Source: Arenicola marina
Taxonomy: Eukaryota; Annelida; Polychaeta; Arenicolidae
DNA: 64,000 nucleotides
Reading direction: 5' to 3'
Assembly (NCBI GenBank): GCA_964019135.1
Contig: OZ025264.1
Location: 1,798,001-1,862,000 of the forward strand
The position numbers and the translations under genes were made by a program. Below, one piece after another: positions 10,201 through 22,949 of the stretch (its first letter is position 1; the number at the start of each line of letters is the position of its first letter). Below the pieces are notes generated by a model. The model saw nothing but the letters and a program-made list of their open reading frames with translations. It was not told the origin of the DNA and searched no databases.

Positions 10201-13080
10201 CCTGTCCTGCTACCCTAACTCCCCCTAGCGAGTGCTCCTTTACCTATCGTGACTTACGCTGCCCCTATTCGCTAGATGGCGCCACTAAACTTGAAAGTCT
10301 GCGCGAAGAGGGGCCTGGCCTGGCAGTATACATGGCCGCATTCATTCGCGGATGGCAATTCAGACTATTGTAATAAAAACAGGTGGACATCGGCACAGTG
10401 CCTTCCTTCGGCTGTGTAACGTTTAGTCTCATTCTGTTTTTCAACTGTCTAACCACTCATATATTATATAAACCTACTCTGATGTTTTTTGTGCTATATA
10501 TACGCAATAAATTCAGTGGCTAGTTGTGCAAGAATAACTTTAGCCGATTCTGTGTGTGACGCGAGAGAAGGCAAATATCCGGTATAAACAGCACGTACAG
10601 ACCGTTGATGCTAGGCATTGACGTAGAGCATGAGTATCCCTGTCTCGAGAGGTCTCGATCAGATCCCATGGTGATTGCACAGCCCTATACGACGTTTCCC
10701 TGAAGCTTCCTAATGGACGCACGCTGCCTGGCCATTGCAACAGCCGGCTTCGCATTCATCAACCGCTCATATATTATATTAGCCACCTATGACTTAGCAT
10801 CGGCTTGAAGCTTAAGTGTTTCTCGATCAAATCCCGCTGTGGCCGTGCCTGAGCAGCCCACAATCTTTTATTCGTAGCCCCAGTAGATTTGTTTGTATAT
10901 ACAAGTATGTAATCATATACAGCGTTCTTTGTCGCATAGCAGAATAAACAAGCAACATAGAGGCTATTTATATGGTATATTTAGAAAATAGCAGATAAAA
11001 TAGTACTATAATCCGTTCGTTACTCAGGGTATCGCAGCAGGGCTCCAATCCATTGCCGCCTCAGACAAGAACGACATGTCCAGTCCTGCGGGACAAACGT
11101 CTACAACGCCTGGTCTGTGTCACATTTTGAAGCGAAAAACCGTGTGATCTAAGTTGGTATTTTCGAAACCAGAGCTGCATCTTGACATGTGTGATAAAGT
11201 TGTTTCTATTTAAAACAAGTCCGTTATTCTCTCGAGGATCAGATATTATTATTATTCAGGTGATATTTAAGGATTATGATGATCACGTGACCACTATTCA
11301 GGCAGACTGTATCATCCGTTTTGCAGCATTTGGCAGTGGCATTGTAAGTAAATGTCTTATGTATTGTCATTAGCGATTGAAATACCCTCCTATTGGAAGA
11401 CGACCGACCAGAAAAGCCTTGTGCCACAGTTGATTCCTATCACGCCATCTCAGAAGAGCTACAAAGAAATTAAGGAAAAACTACGAGCCAGCGGAGTGAC
11501 TAACACCATCCGAAGTGTAAGGCAATGTTAGTTAGTCTGTCCGTGAAAATAACTACATTGTAATGGCATAAATACGACATGAAATTGTTAATGGGTTTCG
11601 TATGACGAGTCATGTAAACTATCTTAGTTCGCCGTCAACTCTTAAGTAAGATGGTCATGTCGTGTGTTGCTACAAATCTCGAACATTCAGCTGAATACAC
11701 GGGCAACATTAATGAATCATTAATATTACCTGTGTATTAATGAATCACTAATATTACCCGTGTATTAATGAATCACTAATATTACCCGTGTATTAATGAA
11801 TCACTAATATTACCCGTGTATTAATGAATCACTAATATTACCCGTGTATTAATGAATCACTAATATTACCAGTGTATTAATGAATCATTAATATTACTTT
11901 CTATGCTTATGGCTGTTGTAAGGCTTGCCAGATTCACCGTATACTATCGTATCACAAGTCCGTTATCAACTGATAACTGATATCTAACATGAACTATAAT
12001 CTTCTTGTGCTTAGATTACTCGGATTGAAAACATTGCCCTCTATCACGAGTACGCTGTCCGCCAAGCCAGGATCCAGAAGGACTGTCCTGGGACGGAAGT
12101 GGAACGAATCCTGTTTCACGGCACCAAATCAGACGTCATTCAGGATATCAATATTAACGGCTTCAGTAGAAGCTATTTTGGGTCTGCAAATGGTAGGTTG
12201 TTATTACAGATGTTATTGGCTAGTCAATGGGGCATTAAAATTATGTAGTAGAATTTTTGGTTCAGCAATACTTTCCCTCAGAAACTTTTGCTTTTTAATG
12301 GAGATGATGTATTTATATTCTTAGCGTATCATAGCACAATTATTGTACACTAAAAATAGTAGCATTTTGGCAAGCCCGCGAGTCACATGAGAGGAATGCT
12401 ACACATGCCGTTGACATGGGCTTGTGCAGGAATTCTTGAAAGGGGGCACACAAATTGTTTCGTAATCCCCAAGATGGAAATAAATATGTTTAAAAGCCTG
12501 AGACGTAGGTGACCGTGGTGCACGTTATATACTATTTGCACACTTTATAATCGTCGGTAAGATAAAGAAAGGACGCATAAACTACGACGCTTGAGGCTTT
12601 GTAACATATCAGGCCAGGGAAAGGCCAAGAGGCCCAGAATCTGAAAGGGGGCGGGGGCACAGATATACTTAGGGTTTCAAAGGAGGGCACGTGCCCCCTG
12701 TGTCACCCCACTCCCCCTGGACGCGCCCATGGTTGATCAGACATTACGCGTTATTCCGAATGGCGCCGCTACTTTTTTTTTCAGCCGCCGCATTTGGCAA
12801 CGGTGTTTACTTCGCCGTGAAACCAGCGTACTCTGCCCAGCAGCAGTACTCACCGCCCGACGGTAACAAGATCAAGTACATCTACCAGTGCCGGGTGTTA
12901 ACTGGAGCCTTCTGCAAAGGACAGCGTGGCCTGAAGGCGCCTCCTCAGATCCCATCCCTCCCCAATGGCGTGCGCTACGACTCTGTCGTCAACAACGAGG
13001 ACAACCCAACCATCTTCGTCATCTTCCGAGATAGTCAGGTCTACCCCGAGTACCTTATTCAACTAGTCGATAAAACTTGA
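7278..13080 (+). CDS. PARP14-like mono-ADP-ribosyltransferase, copy 2
   Basis: Exons supported by splice sites: 7278-7334, 7996-8112, 8522-8641, 11374-11516, 12015-12192 and 12785-13080 (TGA). The first three are phase 1-1 exons of 57, 117 and 120 nt. The 117-nt size equals exon 437-553 of copy 1. The last three match copy 1 in length and give the PARP fold with ILFHGT, GNGVYFA and YPEYLIQL, again with Ile (TIFVIF) in place of the catalytic Glu. A third possible repeat exon at 8201-8293 carries stops and looks dead. The 5' end is not found; exon 7278-7334 lies in the inverted-duplication arm and its membership in this gene is inferred from phase. The 2.7-kb intron before 11374 holds repeat elements. 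Confidence 0.82.
8201..8293 (+). pseudogene. Decayed phase 1-1 repeat exon
   Basis: Flanked by CAG and GTAAAT and similar to exon 437-553 (shared AATTGAG-AAAGCGT and AAGTTGACAGAG end), but 24 nt shorter and with in-frame TAG and TGA. A splice-competent exon here would truncate copy 2, so it is probably skipped or dead. Confidence 0.6.
9290..10285. mobile_element. Unclassified repeat element, copy 1
   Basis: The right part (about 9955-10285) matches 34376-34703, both ending at the same TAGATGGCGCCACT. The left part has two related blocks (9450-9520 and 9728-9800, sharing gcggctactgcggcaag) separated by a 20-bp minisatellite. No coding domain recognised. It sits inside the long intron of PARP copy 2. 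Confidence 0.65.
9548..9700 (+). repeat. 20-bp minisatellite
   Basis: About five clear units of taactaatagcaccctacag, then decayed units with cctcacagcatctcacag. Confidence 0.95.
11705..11898 (+). repeat. 28-bp intronic tandem repeat, PARP copy 2
   Basis: About seven units of the same 28-bp repeat as at 1345-1450, in the homologous intron. It is more homogeneous and longer than in copy 1. Confidence 0.95.
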
Positions 13081-13374
13081 CTTCTGTTACCAAATAGCCT
13101 ACTTCTGGCGTGGCTGTTGTGCTGCACTATTGGTATCAACCTCCACACTATAACCACTGACACGGGCTATGCCACAGGCTTCAATACTTGGCAGTTGGTC
13201 AATGACAAGCCGTTTGTATCAATACCAACAAAACCTCGTAATTAACCTCGAAAAATATAGGGCCGCGGTTTAAATTTAGCGTGCAAGGCAATATGAAAAT
13301 ATATGAAAAATCGCTAAATACCCTGGCTTTTCTTAGTTAATTGTTGAATGTTCAATGCTGTATGGTTTGCAATG

Positions 13375-13380
13375 AATAAA
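13375..13380 (+). promoter_or_regulatory. Candidate polyadenylation signal, PARP copy 2
   Basis: AATAAA about 295 bp after the stop at 13080. Confidence 0.5.
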
Positions 13381-13384
13381 AGTG

Positions 13385-15980
13385 TATCTGGTCCATGAGA
13401 TGTCTGGTACTGTTGTACAATCACTAACGTTCTGATACATAACTGAGACTGATGACGTGGGTATGAGTAGCTTTCATGTTAGATAAAACAGTATCTCCAT
13501 TTGTTCACAGATGATATGAACATTGAATAAATAGCCACAGCAACACTTTGGACCACAACGATGTATCTTAGCAGCAGAAGTATTTATTCTGTTATTTTTC
13601 GACGAAAAATAATACGAATACGAATGATTACAAAAATCCGGTGACTGTGACCTTTGAACTGAATCTGGAAGGCTACGAACCTAGCCTGACGATAGCCATT
13701 CCGCAACTCTTGAAGTCGCCACACCCCCTCCCAGTAATTGCTTATTGTGTTTATTGTGTGATCTTTTTTGGCTTATAGGGCCTACTGACCGTACTGAACG
13801 TCATTTAGTGATATATATATGTATATTAGGACATTGATCTTGCGAGCGGTCTTAATTACCTTGATCATAACGTCCCCATCTGACATCAGTCAGATCTTGT
13901 CAAGTTTGGGAATTTTTAGCAGAAAACAAATTCGGGCGATTTACAAAATTAATGGTATACAAGATATCTGTAGGCCCAATACGTGATGGAATTGGCACCG
14001 AGCAGACACACCGAACACACCGACATAAAACAAAAATCGTAGATTTTCTTTCGAATAACGGCGGAACTAAATTAAGTTGTATGCGCTGGAGTTGAATTAT
14101 CCTGTAGCACTTGGGCTACAGAACGAATGCTGTCTATTCATATAATATATTGTAGTGTTTGCTTACAAAGGCCCCACATATCAGTCAAGCAATATGAAGG
14201 TTTACTTAATGGTGCAAAATACCCTTCCTCGATATATATTGTGAGGTTCTTGACTCCGGACACTTTCGTTCGCGACACCACTTTAACATAGAGTTTCAAC
14301 AATGTATTTCATTTCTTGAGTTTATTTCCTTCTATAAATCCGTGCATACAATCGGTCTCTAATCATCTCTTTTCCTCTCCCACCGGTCTTCCCCTCTTTA
14401 TATAAGTAAAGCCCTGGGTCCCCCCCTCCCTTGGGAGTACCCTGGCCACATCCCGCTCTATCTAACCTTCATAGGGCCCGCCCCACCCCCCTGGGACACC
14501 CTGGCACCATCAGAGCTTCTGCCCCCCCACCCCTCGGGAGTACCCTGGCCACATCCCGATCCGCAGCGCCCCTCTCCTGGCCTGGTGTCATATCCGCTTA
14601 GTCATGTTAGTGTGCCGCCCCACCCCGCGCATGTTGTGGGGGTCTCCCTCTCAAGTAGTTGGGGCCCGCGCTACCCTATCCCACGCTCGGCGACCACCCT
14701 GGCCACATCCAGCGGTCACTCAACCCTACCCCGATCCACGCACTGGGCGACCTCTCCCGCTGGACTCCCTCTCCCCGCGGGTGCCTTACTTAGCTACCAG
14801 ACGCGCTGTCTCCCCTACGCCCTCCCCACTACGGTTCCCCTACAATATATATACGTCCAGTCTGGCAGGAGGGAGGGCGCTGGGTGGAGGGGGCTCACCT
14901 AAGCTTGAGACAACTAATGGCACTCTCTGCCTTAGACTCATTTCGCTAGGGCTCCATTATAGCTCGGTTGTCGCCTACGTCCACTCTCTGCCTTCGACTC
15001 ACTCCGCTAGGACTCCATTATATCTTTGTGGTCGCCTACGCCCTCAATGCATTTTCACACTCGCTCGACAGGGTGGAAGAGGCTACAATCCCGAGCATGT
15101 TATTGACACAGAAAAGAGAGGGCGCCCACCAGGGCTGTACTCTGGCCTACATAATACGCTGTCGCCCGGCTGACCAAGCCGAACGTGATTCGACGCTGTG
15201 TGGTGCATGCGTGTGTCCCGGCCTGGGTCGTCAGGCCGCTCCGGGCAGCTAGCTAGCTGGCTCTGTCACAGCCACTGAAGTCCTCCACACACACACACGC
15301 ACCGTGAGCATCACAACACCAGCGTTACCACCGTGAGTATGCTCCATATATTGTGATAAATGCTGCTTGAATATTAGTGTTAATGAGTATGTAACGTATA
15401 GCAGGAGAATGATGGAGAATTGCTACCACATGGCCGCGTACGTGAACCGTTATAGCCTCCATTCTATAGTACATATTAAATGACTCGGATATGCTTCGAA
15501 TATATACATACTGTGGTCTGTCATGTAGGAATGGAATGTTGGTGTTTTAGGCCACTTTTGTGCACATACAGGCTAAATTGGGCCAAGGAACCTCCCGAGA
15601 CGATGAAGGATGAAGGCTGTCATGTAGGAAATGTTTTATGTGGTCGCATGCAGGGTGTCAAAGTCGACTACAGTAATACCGCGCTGAGAAGAATGTTGCA
15701 TGGAGTTTAGATACCGACTGCAATTTCTAAAATGAATCGGTATAAAGTAGATAAATCGCCTGTGTATGTCTGCGATGATTGGTCGATGGTCTAGCTATTG
15801 TCACATTATCTGAGAAGATCATGCTTCGTCTGACTATTTGTCAGATTATTTGATTAAGAATGGAAATAAACAGCTGGTGTTTCAGTTTAACGTATTTTTA
15901 TGCAAATTGAGTCTACACAATGATACATGGTGATTGGTATATGACCAAAATGGCCAATTACCCCACAGTTCGCCAGACAT
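13385..15980. other. Intergenic, repeat-rich and C-rich block
   Basis: 13385-14400 has nothing recognisable beyond AT-rich sequence. 14400-15250 is C-rich; open frames there come from base composition. A motif starting cactctctgccttcgactca occurs twice in tandem at 14920-15075 and again at about 46562-46660, so at least part of this is a dispersed repeat. A short CA run lies at about 15285. This block precedes P450 gene A, so its promoter may lie in the right part, but I see no firm core promoter. Confidence 0.5.
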
Positions 15981-15987
15981 TGACCAG

Positions 15988-18900
15988 ATGGCGCCATACT
16001 TGATGCTGGACGTGACGACCTTGACCTTCTCGCTCCTGCTCCTCCCGGTGTTCTACTACGGACTCCAGTTCTGCAGATACGTGTCGTTCGTGAGGCGAGT
16101 CGGCAAGCCCGTCGACCGCTTACCGGGTCCGCCCAGACACTGGCTGTACGGCAATCTACACCAGGTACTGTCCGCTGCCTCGTGGGTTGTTGCTATCGGC
16201 CGATAGCCCTTGGGGGTCAGTCGAGCACGCGTGTAGTGACCGAGGCCGTCACTAAGCTGGGGGAATAAAGGGTTATTATTGCATGTGCCTAATGTAGACA
16301 AAGCGTGTGAATCAATGCGGTTGGGCGTCATGGTGCGGCAGTAACCAGCCCCATAGCGTTGCGCAGTGCGGTCTGGTGGGGATGGGGATGGTGGGGAGAG
16401 CATGGAGGTGGAAGGGAGGTGGGGGGGGGTCAGGTGGCCTATTGGGTAGCACGTTCGCCTATTGGCGAGAGTGTCCTCTGCTAGACCAGCTCAAACGGCC
16501 AGTGCGTGGTTCGAACCCCAACGTTTTTATATTAATGTCATGAAAAAGGGACGATATTTGAAGAACATGAAATAAAAGGTCTACGAATTGATCTCTATTT
16601 AAAATGTTTCCCCGCTAAACTGCAACGTTACATAAGTACAAATTCGTCTTTACCCATTTGATCAGTGCCCCAGTAATGATCCCGCAGCGAGAGTCAAGTT
16701 CTTCCTGGAAGACCTCGTGTCGTATGGCAAGGTATATCGATTCTGGGCGGGTCCAAACAGACCCACTGTCATCGCCTGCCACCCGGACAGCATCAAGGCA
16801 GTTCTCAAAAACACAGATACGAAACCATTCACCAACGGAGGCTACAGTTTTATCGAACCGTGGCTAGGTAGGTCCTCCCACGATTGACGTTCGTGTTAAG
16901 CATTTTAAGGTTGTTTTACAACATATTAATAGAGCCCGGTGTATTCAGAGGCAGGCTCATTGAAACGCGACCGATGACTTTGAATCTTGGTTAGCTTAAT
17001 CGTTAGAGCTGTTGATCGTAGAAGTGTGCGTTCGGGCCAAGAAAACAGACAATAACTATCGGTAGTCCGTTTTTTAGGAAAAATCCTTGATTCTTATTTG
17101 CCATTTTACGATCAATTGGCAAATTAGTTCATGCGGCCCCACCGGTTCGCATATTAACACTGCATTGTTAAGACATCTTTAAGAACCATGACCCCGTCCC
17201 TTCGGGAAGTTTACCGTTTGCTTTCACGAAAAGTATGGCAAACTATTTTGTGTGTATGCTTTATATGTCATGATGTCTCATACCTAATTTTGCGACAGTT
17301 TAGGACGTATTTAATGCTTAACTGCGGGCAACAATGATATCAATTGTGTTTACTGCTTCATCATTGGCTAACGCAACCGACTATGTGGGTCACAGGGATG
17401 GGTTTGTTGCTGAGCTCCGGAGCCACGTGGTTCCGGAACCGGAAATTGCTGACATCGGCCTTCCATTTCGAGGTTCTAAAGCCCTACATCGAAGAAAACA
17501 ACGACGCCACCGATATACTGATTGTGAGTGACTTTAATTTATATCTTGTAGTTAACAAGCAGTATCGATATTTTTATTTAAGTAATGACCAGACCCGGGG
17601 AAAGTGCCTTAGCCCACCAGGGCCTTGCTCCTGTAAAAAACCTAGGGAAATGCCGTTATACAGTTGCTCTTAAATATCCCCATGGTAAAACACTAACCCG
17701 GCATATTTTTCCAAGCTAAGCTACTTAGTAACACGGCATTATAATCAGAGTTAGAAGTGATGGATGATTGCTGGAAGTGTGGATCTCAGCGGTAAAGGGT
17801 TATTTGCCATCTTCAAGAGACACTTACTTGACATTAAATGCAACTATGGAACGTCGGGTCTAATAGGTGGTCATCGGTGTGAGTACTAGACATCAATGTG
17901 GCTATTTGACGTCTTGCATTATTATAGTATGACATGTAATTTTCAAGAGCAAGCTCCGTGCGGCGAGTTCCACTGGTCAGAGTGTCGAAATCGTTCAGCC
18001 AGTCAGTCTCTGCACTCTCCAAGTCATCCTCAGATGCGCATTCTCCAACAAGGATGATGTTCAACGGCAAGGGTAGGTGGCGGGTAGCCCCAGTTCTGTG
18101 GCTGTAGGACTGGCAAAAATCTGACAGGGCCCGTCTACAGCCACAGAGCCAACCAAGTATTTTACCCCTGAATGCCTTGGGTTGCCGTCTAACCGCATCT
18201 CTGTAAAACAAACTAAGCAATATCACCGCCAAATCCAGTATTATTTAACTCCATAGATGTTATGTTCTGTGATAGTACCGTTGATATCTTTCAACAGACT
18301 CGCTGTTCCATGACATGTCCACCTTTTCCCACACAACAATTTTCGAATCGCCCGCCTCTCGCCGCCGCGACGCGAGCAGTTCACAACTTCCGCCAAAACC
18401 AGTAGCGAGTGGCGGGCGATTCGAAATTTATTGTGTGAAGAAAGGTTGACATGTCATGAAACATCTAGTCGGTGGGCAGACATCAACGGTGCTACCTAGT
18501 AACATAACATCTATGGAGTTAAAAAATACTGGATTTGGCGGTGCTTAGTTTGTTTTACAGAGATGCGGGTTAGACGGCAACCCAAGGCGTTCAGGGGTAA
18601 CATACTTAGTCCGAGCTGCGGCTGTAGACGGGCCCTGTCAGATTTTTGCCCGTCCTACAGGCACAGAACTGGGGCTAGGTGGCGGGCTGGTCGGATGCGC
18701 ACATTAACATATTTGTGAATAATCTGTCCAATTATAGAACATCTTTACAATTGTTTGAAATATTTGAATTTGGACACAAATGCAAGTGATGAAGGGAAAC
18801 GTTTTGTTCATATCATTGATTCTTTTTTTGTGCCGTGCCATCTCTAGTTTTCGCTAGTTTCGTGGACACACGAATTTAGAATTAATTATTTAGATTGTTT

Positions 18901-21900
18901 TGCAGAGAAAACAACCCTTACGTCAAAGCGGTTGCTTCGGTGGCTCGTCTGATCGTGAAGAGAACATTGTAAGATCGCTTTCATAGCTTTTCGCGTTATT
19001 GTGCTTCATGCAAAAAACAAAATCCAGCGATTTATTTTTATCGCCAACAGAGCAATGATTGCCCAAGAGCACCAGATGTATATGTACAATCCAAGCTGGC
19101 AACTAAGTTGATCATATCACCTTTGTGAAGATTTATTAATATAAGCACGTTTTTAGCAATGCGTCTACTTTTTCATTGGGAGGCCATCAACGAGAAGTCG
19201 TGTTTTAAATGACTTTTGTTAATCTGGATGCATTCATATTCTAGTCTTTCTTCTTCCTTAATATTGGCAGCTCCATCCTGGGCTACATCAAGACGCTGTA
19301 TTATATATCCCCGCAAGGCCGCCAGTTCATGAAACACTGCGATTATCTGCACGCCGTGGCTGAGGGTATCATTAAGCGACGGAGACAGGCCCTGGTACGT
19401 AACAATGGCGAAACGAACCTGTTCGGCTATATATATACTGTTGTACAGCACTACGATACGTAATCACACGAGACAAAGATATTTATGTTCTGTGTCGATG
19501 CAGTTATATCGTGTGTGTTTGATGCGGACTTGCGGATGGCTGATCGTCTTCACTCGCTCCAGACAAGAAATCGGACTCTTCGAAACGATCTCCTGTAATA
19601 TGGAGAAATCAATATCTTATTTTGAATTATATTGCGATTGTATAGTTAGGATTGCCCAAACCAAAATATATTTGCACACCCACTTAATTCTGCACGCAGA
19701 AGCCGCTCATCCCTAACCTCAATTTGATCAACCGATACTAAATAATGGCAAACTACTAACGCAGCTGGATATGTCAACTTGATTATAGCAGTCACAGTTT
19801 TGAAATGTTGAAATCCACAAAATTAACATGAGTGTTAATAACTCGTTAAAATGTATCTTACCGACTTAAACTGATAGACGATGAACTGCCATACCCCCGC
19901 CCCCAGCCAAGCAAAAACGAACACCAAACAATTGATGCTGCATCTTATGGCCTATAGGGGAATGCTGAGTGCCTACAGACTGGCAAATCCCGCAAAGACT
20001 TCTTGGATATCTTGCTGTTGGCACGTGATGAAGAAGACAAGGGGCTGACAGACCTGGAAATAAGACAGGAAGTCGACACCTTCCTCTTCGGAGGTAATAT
20101 CGTCATGGTAACATGATAACGGCAAAAAGCCAACTGGACGGCCAACACTTTTGCATGACATTTGCAGACCAGACATGAAGACTTTCGTCATGGAGTCAGA
20201 TTGCTGGGAGGTAGATGGGGTTCACAGAGATGCTCTTTGTATTGAGAAATTACACGTGATATGGGATTGGAACACTAGTAGTCAGGACCCTGGCCAGCTC
20301 TTTCGGTTTCAGACAAACTTATTCAGTCCTAAGCGCAACTGCCGCGACGAAAAAAGCCAAAATAATTAAATTACAAAATAATCTGCAGATACCAACGCCA
20401 ACTTGCACCCATGGGGACATTAAGTATATGTTATACCTACCTAGTGCTATATCAGCTGAAAACCACTTCTGCGTAGCAGCATACGTCCTTGGTCCATATA
20501 TAAGCGGGTTTTCCTCTGTTCAGGGCACGACACGACGGCGAGCGGCGTTAGCTGGACGCTGTACCACATGGCCAGACATCCAGCCTATCAGAGGAAGGCG
20601 CAGCAGGAAGTGGATGACCTCCTGGAAGGGCGGAATACGAAAACGATCACGTGGTGCTTATAATAATGTATTCGATATCTGTCGCATATATCCTGCCATG
20701 TAACATGTTTTTATCAAGCTTATGTTCGACCAAGTTTATGTTCGATCAACTTCAGGTACGATCAACTTTAAATTTCTATCAATTTCATATTCGAGCAATT
20801 AATCTTCGAGCGATTTTCCCTTAAATCGATGCTTCATCTAGTTGCTGATGTCGCATCAATGTTCATGTTTAGTGAAGTCTGTTTGAAGGAAGCGCCTTAG
20901 AAATCTAAGGAAGCACCCATTTATATAATGCGGGTTGGGGTAGCCATTGTGGAGCCCCCATAGTTCAGCAGTCAGGCTGAGCTGTTGATGGGTGGGTTGA
21001 GTTGGAGTCTGTGACGCGTTTTCATACATGTCGTCCCCCTTATTGCTAACGCGTCTGTTACACGCACATTATTTACTCTACCAATGTATTCGCATAATGA
21101 AGACGCCCCGTTGCACGTGACAAAATGTGACCTATATACTGCATATAATGTGCATAGTATTCCTGTTGTGGTCCCAGGGGCCTTGGAGTTACCTAAATTT
21201 GACCTTTAACATCTATGGAGTTAAAAAAATACTGGATTTGGCGGTGCTTAGTTTGTTTTACAGAGATGCGGTTAGACGACAACCCAAGGCGTTCAGGGGT
21301 AAAATACTTAGTCCGAGCTGTGGCTGTAGACGGGCCCCGTCAGATTTTTGCCCGTCATACAGCCACAGAACTGGGGCTAGGTGGCGGGCTGGTCGAATGC
21401 GACATATTTGTGAATAATCTGTCCAATTTGAATTTCATAACATAAAACCAGCACGACAATTATTATCAGGTCACCGTCATCGACATCCATGGTGGGTCCT
21501 GTGTTAATAGCCTTTACGTTCCAGAGCATTCTGTTCAATGCGCCATAATTACATGGCTTCTATAACGGTTAAATGTATAATATGCCTTTGATTATTGTTT
21601 TATTGCAGGGATGACGTGAAGGGTCTACCCTACTTGACCATGTGTATCAAAGAGTCTTTGCGAGTTTCACCTCCAGTGCCAGCCGTGGCTCGCGAAAACA
21701 CGAAGCCATTCACTCTGGAAGGCGTCCAATTGGCTCTGCGTTCCGATATTGTCATCAATATTATAGGATTGCATCACAACCCTGACGTATGGGGGAAGGA
21801 CCATGAGGTAAATAATCCCAGTCTGGTTATGTTGCCTAAATTGAATGTATATTATTGCTAGTTGATGGTCGTGTTAACTATTACAATAAGACCATGCGGT

Positions 21901-22900
21901 ACGTAACCATTTAAAACATATAAAAATGTACTATGTGTTACATATTATTCATGTAATAATGCGGCAATAACATCATGTCAGCATTGTATTCCTGATTTAT
22001 TGAAGACATGGCATTGATTATTTACTTTTGCGTTACTGTTAGACTCTGATGCCATTTGCAATAATGTTTTTTGTGTGTTGAATAATCAGGAGTTTCGCCC
22101 GGAAAGGTTTCTACCTGAAAACATTTCCAAGATGGATTCCCATGCCTTTCTGCCCTTTTCAGCTGGACCGAGGTGGGTTTACCGTAAATCTAGCGGACGA
22201 ATAATGTGCTATTCCATGAACACGTGATATTTAATAAATGGGAAACAGAAATAACAGTATCGAAGAAATAATGTCGTTCAAAACTAGCCCTTGCGGAACC
22301 TAATATTATTGTTTACGATATTTTTAAACTGATAACCTATCTGGCCCTATCAGAGACATTACCTCATTTTTACCAAGTGAATTATTAGTCATTAATTTAC
22401 CAACCTTATATTTGTAGCGCGATAAGTTACTTTGAGTAAAACAAAGTAAACTGGATGCCTTTTTCAGGAATTGCATCGGCCAACATTTTGCAATGAATGA
22501 ACTAAAAGTTATGGTTGCCCGACTTCTCTACAGGTCAGTATTGGTGCATGGCATTTAATTTGATAGATAGATTTAGATATTTCAAAATTGACAGCTACGA
22601 TTACCCATCGACTTAAGTGGTTGATGTATACATGAACAATAAATATTGATACAATAGAATTGTTATTTGAGATTTATTTGTCTTTTCATGTAAGTGCATC
22701 ATTACACTGAAAATCTAATTTATTCATGACACATATATTTATTTGGTATCATACATAACTTTGTTTTGTTTGATTTTATCCGTAGCTTTGATTTCGTTAT
22801 GGACGAGAGTCACCCAGTGGAGAAACTGCCCGAGATAGTTCTTAGGACAAAGAACGGGATTAAGTTATTCCTGAAGCCACGTCAGACGATACCTTCATAG
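15988..22900 (+). CDS. Cytochrome P450, CYP4-like, gene A
   Basis: Twelve exons: 15988-16164, 16666-16867, 17396-17523, 17948-18072, 18906-18968, 19271-19394, 19958-20093, 20524-20653, 21609-21807, 22090-22172, 22468-22533, 22786-22900. They sum to 1548 nt, 515 aa, with consistent phases. The N-terminus is a membrane anchor followed by the proline hinge [12 protein letters not shown]. The I-helix is GHDTTASG, the K-helix ExxR is KESLR, and the heme loop is FSAGPRNCIGQ with Cys thiolate. This is an ER-bound monooxygenase; CYP4 enzymes typically omega-hydroxylate fatty acids, but the substrate here is unknown. The residue before GHDTT is Gly (FGGHDTT), not the Glu that many CYP4s use for a heme ester bond. 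The start ATG matches genes B and C in position relative to the anchor. An upstream non-coding exon is possible. Confidence 0.93.
16425..16525 (+). mobile_element. tRNA-derived sequence (SINE head or tRNA pseudogene)
   Basis: In intron 1 of gene A. An A-box-like stretch ggtggcctattgggtagcac and a B box GGTTCGAACCCC are about 65 bp apart, with an extra-arm-like insert. It differs from the other SINE family in the window. It does not fold convincingly by eye as a working tRNA. Confidence 0.55.
18086..18676. mobile_element. Foldback DNA element in intron 4 of P450 gene A
   Basis: Long inverted arms (18086-18255 against 18507-18676) begin AGCCCCAGTTCTGTG, and a second inverted pair (about 18318-18360 against 18415-18470) lies inside. 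It is bounded by the direct repeat aggtggcggg (18075-18084 and 18677-18686), a 10-bp target duplication. Intron 4 of gene C still has the empty site (gtaggtggcgggctggt). Insertion was 3 bp from the exon 4 boundary. The 10-bp duplication and long inverted repeats would fit a Mutator-like non-autonomous element; that class is inference. Confidence 0.85.
21208..21432 (+). repeat. Duplicate of foldback right arm plus flank
   Basis: In intron 8 of gene A. It copies 18507-18735, including the sequence past the element end (aggtggcgggctggtcg and tttgtgaataatctgtcc), so it arose by local DNA duplication and not by a new transposition. Confidence 0.85.
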
Positions 22901-22943
22901 ACATACATTTATACATATGTTTACGCGGACGTTCACATGCCCG

Positions 22944-22949
22944 AATAAA
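22944..22949 (+). promoter_or_regulatory. Candidate polyadenylation signal, gene A
   Basis: AATAAA 44 bp after the gene A stop. Confidence 0.6.

Noticed and set aside
11281..11343. Possible extra PARP exon (AAFGSG before GTAAGT; similar at 900-956 in copy 1)
   Set aside because: Exon phases join correctly without it, and the two copies differ by one base at its end, so it would break the frame in copy 2.
14585..15252. Overlapping open frames of 94 to 189 codons
   Set aside because: C-rich composition and local repeats explain them; no domain, and part matches a non-coding repeat at 46562-46660.
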